Positions 25,578 through 32,110 of a stretch of 34,903 nucleotides of DNA are shown here, one piece after another. Position 1 is the first letter of the stretch. Each line of letters starts with the position of its first letter. Source of the DNA: an uncultured Merdimonas sp. (GTDB taxonomy: Bacteria; Bacillota; Clostridia; Lachnospirales; Lachnospiraceae); assembly GCA_944375745.1 (NCBI GenBank), contig CALWAV010000052.1, positions 1 to 34,903 on the forward strand, written 5' to 3'. The notes under the pieces were generated by a model. The model was given only the letters and a program-made list of their open reading frames with translations. It had not been told where the DNA came from and searched no databases. The position numbers and the translations under genes were made by a program.

Positions 25578-26245
25578 TCTTCTGCTCCCCTTCCATATAT
25601 GTCCGCAAGCTCTCCGGCTTCGGAAATAATACAGTCTGCTCCGTCTCTTAAAAGCTCCTCCCGATCCCGGAATCCCCAGAGCACTCCTACTGTATACATG
25701 CCAGCCGCCTTTCCGGTCTTCATGTCCGTTCCCGTGTCTCCTACGTAGAGGCATTCTCCGGCAGGCACTCCAAACTGCTCCGCCAGATAAAGAGCCCCGT
25801 CCGGAGCCGGTTTTCTTGGAAACAGGCCTGACTGTCCCTGTACAAGGTCAAACAGTTCCTTTCCAAATACCTGCTCAATGACGCTTTTGGTGTTTTCATG
25901 GGGCTTGTTCGACAGTACCGCCAGCTTTGCCCCCTGCGCCTTCAGTTTTTCAAGAACCTCCGGCATTCCCGGATAGGCCTTTACATGGTACATGCAGCCC
26001 TCCCGGAAGTATTCCATATAGCGCTTCTTTGCCTCGTCAAAATGAACCGCTTCCTCATCTCCTCCGAAGCGCAGAAGGCGGCGCACAAGTACATCCACGC
26101 CGTCACCGGCGAAAATCTCCAAATCCTTTGTGGAGGCCTGCCGCATTCCGAAATCCGCAAGCATATGGTTGGCGCTCCAGGTAATGGATTCCACGCTGTC
26201 GCACAGCGTTCCGTCCAAATCAAAAATACAGGCCCGGTAACTCAT
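25574..26245 (-). CDS. HAD family hydrolase, phosphoglycolate phosphatase-like
   Basis: This 223-residue HAD-IA phosphatase has motif I FDLDGTLCDS, motif II VLSNKPH and motif III Lys in PRKPAPDG. Motif IV is YVGDTGTDMKTGKAAG. The helical C1 cap lies between motifs I and II (about 15-85). It resembles Gph/PpaX-type phosphatases, with phosphoglycolate or pyrophosphate as plausible substrates. It is translationally coupled at both ends: ATGA overlaps with maf upstream and with the Cof-type HAD downstream. Two unrelated HAD phosphatases in tandem behind maf suggest a metabolite-housecleaning theme. Confidence 0.91.
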   Translation of the reverse strand: MSYRACIFDLDGTLCDSVESITWSANHMLADFGMRQASTKDLEIFAGDGVDVLVRRLLRFGGDEEAVHFDEAKKRYMEYFREGCMYHVKAYPGMPEVLEKLKAQGAKLAVLSNKPHENTKSVIEQVFGKELFDLVQGQSGLFPRKPAPDGALYLAEQFGVPAGECLYVGDTGTDMKTGKAAGMYTVGVLWGFRDREELLRDGADCIISEAGELADIYGRGAEE

Positions 26246-26847
26246 TTTTCTTCCTCCTCTTCCTGTCCCAGCAGATCAATGCCCTTATATAAAAGCTCCT
26301 GACAGAAACGGGCCGCCGGGAATCCCACCACATTCATATATTCTCCGCGGATTTCCCGGATAAAGGCCATGCAGCCGCCCTGAATCGCGTAGGCGCCCGC
26401 CTTGTCCATAGGCTCGCCGGTACGGATATAGGAACGGATCCATTTTTCTGTCATGGGATACATGCAAACTTCAGTTCCCTCCACAAAATGGGCCAGAACC
26501 TTCCCACTCTCTGCGTCAATCACTGCCACGCCTGTATATACCATATGAATACTGCCGGAAAGCAGGCTCAGCATCCGGAACGCATCCTCTTCATCCGCAG
26601 GCTTCCCCAGAATCTTTCCCTGGTAAGCCACCACCGTATCCGCGCCGATCACCAGCGCCGGTCTTTGAACTTTTCCGGCAGCTTCCCGGGCTTTCTGAAG
26701 AGCCAGCTCCTTAACAGCTTCCTCCGGATTCTCTGTCGTTATTTTTTCTTCTCCGGCAGCCGGGCATATGTCAAAATCAAGGCCCAGCTGCTCCAGGATC
26801 TCTTTTCTCCGGGGCGAAGCCGATGCCAGAATCAGTTTTCTTTTCAT
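26242..26847 (-). CDS. maf: Maf-family nucleoside triphosphate pyrophosphatase
   Basis: Maf hydrolyses non-canonical or pyrimidine nucleoside triphosphates to monophosphates and can affect septation. The 201-residue protein starts MKRKLILASASPRRKEILEQ, the diagnostic Maf N-terminus. Further motifs are VIGADTVVAYQGKILGKP (catalytic Asp), GSIHMVYTGVAVID, and YIRTGEPMDKAGAYAIQGG. The ATG at 26847 is preferred; an in-frame GTG at 26859 abuts the AGGAG. In B. subtilis maf sits next to radC-mreB, but here it heads a separate operon about 17 kb away. Alternative hairpins occur in its leader at 26883-26943. Confidence 0.92.
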   Translation of the reverse strand: MKRKLILASASPRRKEILEQLGLDFDICPAAGEEKITTENPEEAVKELALQKAREAAGKVQRPALVIGADTVVAYQGKILGKPADEEDAFRMLSLLSGSIHMVYTGVAVIDAESGKVLAHFVEGTEVCMYPMTEKWIRSYIRTGEPMDKAGAYAIQGGCMAFIREIRGEYMNVVGFPAARFCQELLYKGIDLLGQEEEEEK

Positions 26848-26882
26848 AATATTTGTCACTCCTCTTATGGCGCGGCATAAAA

Positions 26883-26943
26883 CCGGCCAGACGGGAAATA
26901 CTAAAATCGGTACACAGCCTGGCCGGCTTTCCCAGAGCCGGCC
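26883..26943 (-). promoter_or_regulatory. mutually exclusive hairpins in the presumed maf leader
   Basis: Two perfect 8-bp stems share one arm. Stem A pairs 26921-26928 with 26936-26943 (GGCCGGCT with AGCCGGCC, 7-nt loop). Stem B pairs 26919-26926 with 26883-26890 (CTGGCCGG with CCGGCCAG). On the minus strand stem A forms first, and stem B is followed directly by TTTTA, as a weak terminator would be. A weak promoter candidate upstream on the minus strand is TTGTCA (26975-26980), 17 nt, then TACTCT (26952-26957). The arrangement resembles an attenuator, but I have no proof that it functions as one. Confidence 0.35.
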
Positions 26944-27121
26944 TATCTAATAGAGTAATATATATTTTTTAGATTGACAATAAATTTTTAATATTTTTTT
27001 GCTTTTCTTTTTCTCTGTTCCGTATTACAATAGAGAAAAATTACCAAATGAAATCCCCGGTTCTGGCCGAATCAGATCCGGAGTGAAAAATCTAGAATCT
27101 CATAAAGGAGGAAACTGTAAT

Positions 27122-27442
27122 ATGAAAAAGCTGTTGAAATTTATCGGAAGCGTGGCCGTTATCAGCGCGGCTGTGGCAGGAGGCGTGGCTCTTTATAAAA
27201 AGTTCTTCGCTCCCGAAGAGGATTTCAGCGATCTGGATGATGATTTTGATGATGAATTCGATGAGGAGGATCTGGATGAGGATCCCTCCACAGGAAGAGA
27301 GTATGTCTCTTTGAACAATGCCGCAAAGACCGTAAAGGAAAAAGCGGAGGATGCGGCAGATACTGTAAAGGAAGCCGCGGAGGATGTAAAGGAAACAGTG
27401 GCTGAGGCCGCAGAAGATGTAAAGGAGACAATCACCGAGTAA
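27122..27442 (+). CDS. small membrane-anchored acidic protein with amphipathic repeats
   Basis: This 106-residue protein of unknown function has an N-terminal hydrophobic segment (about 5-25) that acts as signal anchor. A stretch of Asp/Glu follows (32-54, almost every residue acidic). It ends with a helical tail of near-repeats based on KEKAEDAADTV, KEAAEDVKETV and AEAAEDVKETI (72-105). That tail resembles apolipoprotein-like or LEA-like amphipathic helices. The ATG at 27122 has AAAGGAGG about 10 nt upstream. The AT-rich region before it (26960-27035) probably holds the promoter, with a TACAAT -10 at 27026-27031 but no clear -35. It faces iadA, separated by the inverted repeat at 27450-27503. 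Confidence 0.75.
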   Translation: MKKLLKFIGSVAVISAAVAGGVALYKKFFAPEEDFSDLDDDFDDEFDEEDLDEDPSTGREYVSLNNAAKTVKEKAEDAADTVKEAAEDVKETVAEAAEDVKETITE

Positions 27443-27449
27443 GGGACGC

Positions 27450-27503
27450 TTTCTGTATCCTGTGTCCGGCTTTTTGCTTACATCTGAACACAGGATACAG
27501 AAA
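27450..27503. terminator. perfect 16-bp inverted repeat between convergent genes, possible terminator
   Basis: TTTCTGTATCCTGTGT at 27450-27465 is exactly complementary to 27488-27503, enclosing a 22-nt loop. It lies between the small acidic protein gene and iadA, which converge, so it probably ends one or both transcripts. Neither side has the usual U-tract, which is odd for a rho-independent terminator. Confidence 0.5.
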
Positions 27504-27529
27504 ATCGGAAGCCCCGCGTTTTTCAGCTC

Positions 27530-28717
27530 TTATGCTTTCTCAAAGGTTCCAAACACCATCTGCTCTCCGTCTCTCACGACAATATTTCCCTTTGCCATCA
27601 CAGTTCTCAGCTCCAGGGTATCTTCTGCCAGCAGGCAGATATCTGCGTCAAAGCCTGCCTTTATATGTCCTTTCGAACCAAGCTTCAGAATAGAGGCCAC
27701 ATTAGAGGTGATGCCCTTTACCGCAGTCTCCAGCGGAATATTTTCCCTCTGCACGCATTCCCGCACTTCCTTCAGAAGGCAGGAAGCCTTTCCGATGCCG
27801 ATTCCCTGGTACTCTCCCTCCGCGTTAAAGATCGGCATGCTTCCCTGTCCGTCCGAGGAAATCGTAAACCGGTCACTGGAGATGCCCATATCCAGCAGGC
27901 GCCGGATTCCTTTGCAGACCCGGACCTCATCACAGATGGTCTCCCAGTAATCAATATCTTCGTTTCCGGTGAAATCGATGGTTCCGCCTTCTTTCGCGAA
28001 CTGCAGGCAGGCCTGAAACAGTCCCTCGTTCCGGTTTACATGGGTGGGCAGGAACTGGGAAGCCGGGATCTCCGTATCGTGAACCACGCGCTCAATCAGA
28101 TCAATATGCCGGGGACTGTCGCCCAGATGTACATTTACAATTCCCGCTTTTCCGGACAGCATGCCGGCCACCCGGGCGTCTGCCGCAATCCGGGCAAACT
28201 CTTCAAAGGCAGGCTGGGAGGAGCGGTGATCAGAAATTGCCACTTCGCCGACGCCTATGACCTTATCCAGCATCATAATATCCTTCATCAGACTGCCTGT
28301 CAGCGTCTGCACCGGCACCTGGTAGGAACCGGTATAGGTGTAGGTGCTGATTCCCTCATTTTCCAGTCCGTGGGCCTTCGCCAGAAGAGCCGTCATATCC
28401 CTGGCCACACCGTCTGTTCCGATGCAGCCCACCACGGTAGTGATTCCATTCATTATCAGATCTTTAAGGGCCGCCTCCGGGGTCCGTGTATGGAAGCCGC
28501 CTTCGCCGCCTCCGCCCAGGATATGCTCATGGCTGTCGATAAAGCCCGGCACAGCAGCCATCCCGGAAGCGTCCAGTTCTTCCACTTCCACACTGCCGCC
28601 GAAATCTGCCCTCAGATTTTCCCCTACTGCGGCAATTCTGTCTCCCAGCACAAGAATATCCTGCACTCCCGCATATTCCGGCTGATATACCTTCGCATTT
28701 TTAATCAGTGTCACCAT
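27530..28717 (-). CDS. iadA: beta-aspartyl-peptidase (isoaspartyl dipeptidase)
   Basis: IadA is a binuclear-metal amidohydrolase that cleaves isoaspartyl dipeptides released from damaged proteins. The start is ATG 28717 (395 residues), because AGGA has better spacing to it than to ATG 28723. Family marks are FIDSHEHILGGGGEGG (metal His pair, residues 63 and 65 from this start), GEVAISDHRSS, LPTHVNRN and FTISSDGQGSMP (catalytic Asp). In the third motif Glu158 occupies the place I would expect for the carbamylated lysine of E. coli IadA. It follows the YfcC-family transporter, suggesting uptake and cleavage of isoaspartyl or related peptides. Confidence 0.92.
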   Translation of the reverse strand: MVTLIKNAKVYQPEYAGVQDILVLGDRIAAVGENLRADFGGSVEVEELDASGMAAVPGFIDSHEHILGGGGEGGFHTRTPEAALKDLIMNGITTVVGCIGTDGVARDMTALLAKAHGLENEGISTYTYTGSYQVPVQTLTGSLMKDIMMLDKVIGVGEVAISDHRSSQPAFEEFARIAADARVAGMLSGKAGIVNVHLGDSPRHIDLIERVVHDTEIPASQFLPTHVNRNEGLFQACLQFAKEGGTIDFTGNEDIDYWETICDEVRVCKGIRRLLDMGISSDRFTISSDGQGSMPIFNAEGEYQGIGIGKASCLLKEVRECVQRENIPLETAVKGITSNVASILKLGSKGHIKAGFDADICLLAEDTLELRTVMAKGNIVVRDGEQMVFGTFEKA

Positions 28718-28748
28718 TGCCATTTCCTATTCCCGCTTTCTTTGATCT

Positions 28749-28769
28749 TCTCCGTGCCGGACACGGAGA
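28749..28769. repeat. short perfect hairpin before iadA
   Basis: TCTCCGTG and CACGGAGA form an 8-bp stem around a 5-nt loop, about 30 nt before the iadA ATG. Placed after the terminator-like stem at 28784-28820, it could protect the 5' end of an iadA transcript or serve as a protein site. No function can be read from it. Confidence 0.4.
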
Positions 28770-28778
28770 GCCTTATGT

Positions 28779-28820
28779 GAAAAGTATCCGTGTGCAGAGT
28801 CTGTCCCTGCGCACGGATAC
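28779..28820 (-). terminator. terminator-like hairpin between the YfcC transporter gene and iadA
   Basis: On the minus strand GTATCCGTG-C-GCAG, a loop, then CTGC-A-CACGGATAC form a 13-bp stem with one mismatch, followed by TTTTC. It lies just after the transporter stop codon. No promoter is visible between it and iadA, so partial readthrough would set a lower level for iadA. Confidence 0.65.
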
Positions 28821-28828
28821 CTTGCTGT

Positions 28829-30574
28829 TTACTGGAAATTGATTGCCACCGCGATGGCTATGATAATCGTTCCCATTAAGAAGAAGAATGCCTGCATCTT
28901 GATCTGGAACTTCGCCCAGGTGCCCCAGTCGATTCTTGCTACACCCAGGACTCCGATCAGACTTGCGGATACCGGCGTGAACGCGTCCACAAAGCCGGCG
29001 CCCATCTGATAAGCCAGTACCGCGATCTGGCGGGATACCCCGACCAGATCGGCCAGAGGAGCCATAATCGGCATGGTAAGGGCCGCCTGTCCGGAATTTG
29101 AGGTCACTACCAGATTGAACAGACTCTGGAAAATGTACATAAACCACGCTCCAATGAAGGACGGAATACCCTCCAGCGCGTTTCCGATGGCATACAGAAT
29201 GGTATTCAGCGTGGAATATACGTCCGCGTCAGAACCGCCCAGCACCAGAAGGATTCCCTTTGCCATACCTACAACCATGGCCGTTCCCGCCAGATCAGCC
29301 ACGCCTCCCTGGAAAGCGGAAGCCATGCCGTTGATCGTCATGCCGTTCAGCTTAAAGATAATGGCAATCACGCCTGCCAGGAATCCCATTACAAAGAACT
29401 GGGAAGCAATCTCCGGAATGTAAAAGCCCTTCTGGGTCACACCCCATACAATCCAGATTAAAACTGCCAGCATCTCCAAAAGGATCAGCTTATGTCCCAG
29501 GTTGAATTCCTTTTCTTCTTCCGTCACAGCGCCCATGCGGTCACGGAAATAGGCGTCTCCAGCATATACAACGGAATGCTGGGGATTCTTCCGGACACGC
29601 TCCGCGTATACCATCATGAACGCCGCCGCTGCCAGGGTTACCACCACCCACATAATCAGACGGAATGTGGCTCCGGACAGTACCGGCACGCCTGCGATAC
29701 CCTGCGCCACCGCCACAGAGAAGGGGCTCATCCAGGATACCGCGTTTCCTACCTGGGAAGCCACATAGGTCACCGTCACTGCCACGATGGAATCATATCC
29801 AAGGGCAATCACAAAAGGAACCATGATCATGGCAAATGGAATACATTCCTCTGCCATACCGAAGGTAGCTCCGCCCACAGAAAACAGAATAAAGAACAGG
29901 GGCAGGGCCAGCCGCTCCAGACCCTTGGTCCTGCGGATAAACGCATAGATGCCCGCGTCAATGGCTCCCGTCTTCATGATAATGCCGAAGGAACCGCCGA
30001 TAACCAGAATCAGCGCGCACAGACCTACCGCGGAACCGGAACGGTCTCCGGTCACCAGACCCTCGAACACATAATTCATAAAGCCGAAGCCGCCGAAATC
30101 CTCCGTTCCCCAGACGCCCGCTGTCTTATGCAGCTTTTTGCTGGTATCATAAAATTCTTCCCCGTACCGGGAATACATCTCGTCATCACTGATTCCTGCC
30201 GCGTCCAGATCCGCCTGGGTCCACGCAGAAGAATCGGTCTCCATCAGAGCCTGAAGGGCTTCTGAATCCACTTCCCACTCATCCATAAGAGCCGGATCCT
30301 GGCTGATTTCCTGAAGGGCCTCTGCCACAAAATCCGTATCCAGATTGTAGCTGTACCGGAAGGTATCAGCCATCAGAACTGTTCTCTCTGCTGTCTCGCC
30401 ATTTGCGTCCGTATACTCAATGGTATGGGTGCTGAATTTTCCGGCCGGAATCAGATAGGTCAGAATCCAGCAGGCAATGACCACGAAGAAAATAATCGCA
30501 TAGGTATGAGGCGTCTTCAGCTTTGTATAATCCTTTTTCGCCGGCGCCTGCCCGTTTTTTCTTTTGAAACTCAT
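28829..30574 (-). CDS. YfcC family transporter (C4-dicarboxylate/arginine-ornithine antiporter-like)
   Basis: This 581-residue polytopic membrane protein belongs to the YfcC/DcuC-like group of the ion transporter superfamily. The first transmembrane helix is about 23-45 (HTYAIIFFVVIACWILTYLI), followed by the family's PAGKFS. A long extracytoplasmic loop (about 50-170) is acidic and variable. About ten further helices follow, with conserved FGIIMKTGAIDAGIYAFIRR, GMAEECIPFAMIMVPFVIALG, QSLFNLVVTSNSGQAALTMP and AGFVDAFTPVSASLIG. Substrates in the family include arginine, ornithine and dipeptides; the specificity here is not determined. Its pairing with iadA points to peptide or amino-acid use. 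The ATG at 30574 has GGGAG in front. Confidence 0.9.
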   Translation of the reverse strand: MSFKRKNGQAPAKKDYTKLKTPHTYAIIFFVVIACWILTYLIPAGKFSTHTIEYTDANGETAERTVLMADTFRYSYNLDTDFVAEALQEISQDPALMDEWEVDSEALQALMETDSSAWTQADLDAAGISDDEMYSRYGEEFYDTSKKLHKTAGVWGTEDFGGFGFMNYVFEGLVTGDRSGSAVGLCALILVIGGSFGIIMKTGAIDAGIYAFIRRTKGLERLALPLFFILFSVGGATFGMAEECIPFAMIMVPFVIALGYDSIVAVTVTYVASQVGNAVSWMSPFSVAVAQGIAGVPVLSGATFRLIMWVVVTLAAAAFMMVYAERVRKNPQHSVVYAGDAYFRDRMGAVTEEEKEFNLGHKLILLEMLAVLIWIVWGVTQKGFYIPEIASQFFVMGFLAGVIAIIFKLNGMTINGMASAFQGGVADLAGTAMVVGMAKGILLVLGGSDADVYSTLNTILYAIGNALEGIPSFIGAWFMYIFQSLFNLVVTSNSGQAALTMPIMAPLADLVGVSRQIAVLAYQMGAGFVDAFTPVSASLIGVLGVARIDWGTWAKFQIKMQAFFFLMGTIIIAIAVAINFQ

Positions 30575-30708
30575 AACTGCTCTCCCTTGTGTCTCCGCAG
30601 TTCCCTGAACCAGGCCTGGAGCCAGGCATTCTCAAGTGGGATAGAAGTCCTTCCTGCATAGCCGAAATCATTCAGAGAATCTGCCGTTTAATATGATACG
30701 CATTCTAC

Positions 30709-30737
30709 ATTGTAACCTATTGCATAAAAATGCACAA
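30709..30737 (-). promoter_or_regulatory. promoter of the YfcC transporter-iadA operon with palindromic operator
   Basis: The minus strand reads TTGTGC, a 17-nt spacer, then TACAAT. The -35/spacer boundary contains the perfect palindrome TGCAT-AAAA-ATGCA (30721-30734). Its shape, two 5-bp arms around four A/T, resembles an ArgR/AhrC ARG box (TGAAT-N4-ATTCA) with C for A. A regulator bound there would block the -35. The leader to the ATG at 30574 is about 130 nt. Confidence 0.55.
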
Positions 30738-30793
30738 CCTTTATTTTCCTCCCGCCCGCTTTTTCCTGAGCCGGGAAACGGGAGCAGGGCCAT

Positions 30794-31717
30794 TCAGCCC
30801 TCTCCAGCCAGATACTGCTCCGCGCTCCAGGCAGCCATGGCCCCGTCCGCGGCAGCTGTCACCACCTGGCGCAGCTGTTTGGTGCGGACATCCCCTGCCG
30901 CAAAGACGCCCGGAAGATTGGTGCATGTGGTCTCATCCGCAGCCAGATAACCAGCCTCGTTCATCGCCACTTGGTCTTCAAAAAGCTTAGTATCCGGAAC
31001 CCGTCCGATGGACACAAAAAGCCCGTCCAGAGCAAGCTGCCGTTTTTCTCCGGTCTTCGTGTCTGTCAGCTCCACTCCCGTAAGACGGTCTCCGGAAAGG
31101 AAACCTGTTACGCTGCTGTTCCACACCGGTTCCACGCTGCTCTGAAAGAGTGCGTCCTGGTAGACCTTTACCGCCCGCAGAGCGTCCCTTCTGTGAATCA
31201 GATAAACCTTCCGGCAGATCCGTGACAGCAGAAGGGCGTCCTCCACGGCGCTGTTGCCTCCGCCATAGACAGCCACCGTCTTGTCCTTGTAAAACATGCC
31301 GTCACAGGCAGCGCAGTAGGCGATGCCCCGGCCTGCCAGGCGGTCTTCTCCTTCCACGCCGGTTTTCCGAGGATAGGCCCCTGTGGCAATCACCACTGTG
31401 CGGGCGTGAAATTCCTTTTTCCGGGTCCGCACGACCTTTATTTTCCCGGACAGCTCCACAGACTTCACCTCGGAAAACTGATTTTCCGCTCCAAAGCGCA
31501 GGGCCCCTTTCTGCATCCTCTCTCCCAGCAGGGAGCCGCTGATTCCCTCAGGGAATCCCGGATAATTGTCAATCTGCTCCGTATTCGTCATCTGCCCGCC
31601 GGCAGAAAGCTTTTCCAGCACGAGCACCGAAAGACCGCTCCGAACTCCATAGAGAGCCGCTGTATATCCGGCCGGCCCTCCTCCGATCACAATCATATCA
31701 TAAAGTTTTTCTTCCAT
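30794..31717 (-). CDS. trxB: thioredoxin-disulfide reductase
   Basis: The low-molecular-weight TrxB flavoprotein reduces thioredoxin with NADPH. The 307-residue protein has FAD-binding GGGPAGY at 12-18 and the redox pair Cys135-Ala-Ala-Cys138 in AYCAACDG, where CATC is commoner. The NADPH domain has GGGNSAVEDALLL (152-164) with HRR at 175-177, which binds the 2'-phosphate and so indicates NADPH rather than ferredoxin dependence. The C-terminal FAD motif is GVFAAGDVRTKQLRQVVTAAADG. The ATG at 31717 follows AGGAG, 9 bp after the thioredoxin stop. Confidence 0.94.
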   Translation of the reverse strand: MEEKLYDMIVIGGGPAGYTAALYGVRSGLSVLVLEKLSAGGQMTNTEQIDNYPGFPEGISGSLLGERMQKGALRFGAENQFSEVKSVELSGKIKVVRTRKKEFHARTVVIATGAYPRKTGVEGEDRLAGRGIAYCAACDGMFYKDKTVAVYGGGNSAVEDALLLSRICRKVYLIHRRDALRAVKVYQDALFQSSVEPVWNSSVTGFLSGDRLTGVELTDTKTGEKRQLALDGLFVSIGRVPDTKLFEDQVAMNEAGYLAADETTCTNLPGVFAAGDVRTKQLRQVVTAAADGAMAAWSAEQYLAGEG

Positions 31718-31726
31718 GCTCCACTC

Positions 31727-32065
31727 CTACAGAATCACGCCGCCCTCTTCCAGCCACTCTTCCATGGCATCTCTGGAACCGGGCGCTGTCAGCTCCTCCT
31801 CTGCTTTCTCTCCATTTTTGAAAAGAATCAGATTGGGAATCGTCTCCACTCTAAACCGGTCGGCCAGCTCTGCCTGCTCATCCACATTCACCTTTCCGAC
31901 CACCAGCTTTCCTTCTGTCTCTTCTGCCAGCTCCTCCACCGCCGGCTCAATCCTGCGGCAGTAGACACACCAGGGCGCCCAGAAGTCCAGCATAACCGGA
32001 AGTTCGGATTTCAGAACCTTTTCCTCAAAATTCTCTGCCGTAATTGTTACGATTTTTTCACTCAT
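31727..32065 (-). CDS. trxA: thioredoxin family protein with CVYC active site
   Basis: The 112-residue thioredoxin-fold protein supplies reducing equivalents from TrxB to target disulfides. It has LDFWAPWCVYCRRIEP with redox cysteines 33 and 36, and cis-Pro77 in VETIPNLILF. The buried Asp27 and the strand VVGKVNVDEQ are also present. The dipeptide between the cysteines is Val-Tyr rather than Gly-Pro, which should change its redox potential or partner choice. Its immediate linkage to trxB implies they work together. AAGGAGG precedes the ATG. It ends in TAG, 9 bp before trxB. Confidence 0.92.
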   Translation of the reverse strand: MSEKIVTITAENFEEKVLKSELPVMLDFWAPWCVYCRRIEPAVEELAEETEGKLVVGKVNVDEQAELADRFRVETIPNLILFKNGEKAEEELTAPGSRDAMEEWLEEGGVIL

Positions 32066-32110
32066 GTTCGTTTCCTCCTTTTATCTGAAAACAGTATTCC
32101 CATTTTCTTC

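Noticed and set aside
26974..26979. TTGACA as -35 box for the small acidic protein gene
   Set aside because: No acceptable -10 lies 15-19 nt downstream. The best -10-like sequence (TACAAT, 27026-27031) is too far away, so no complete promoter is claimed.
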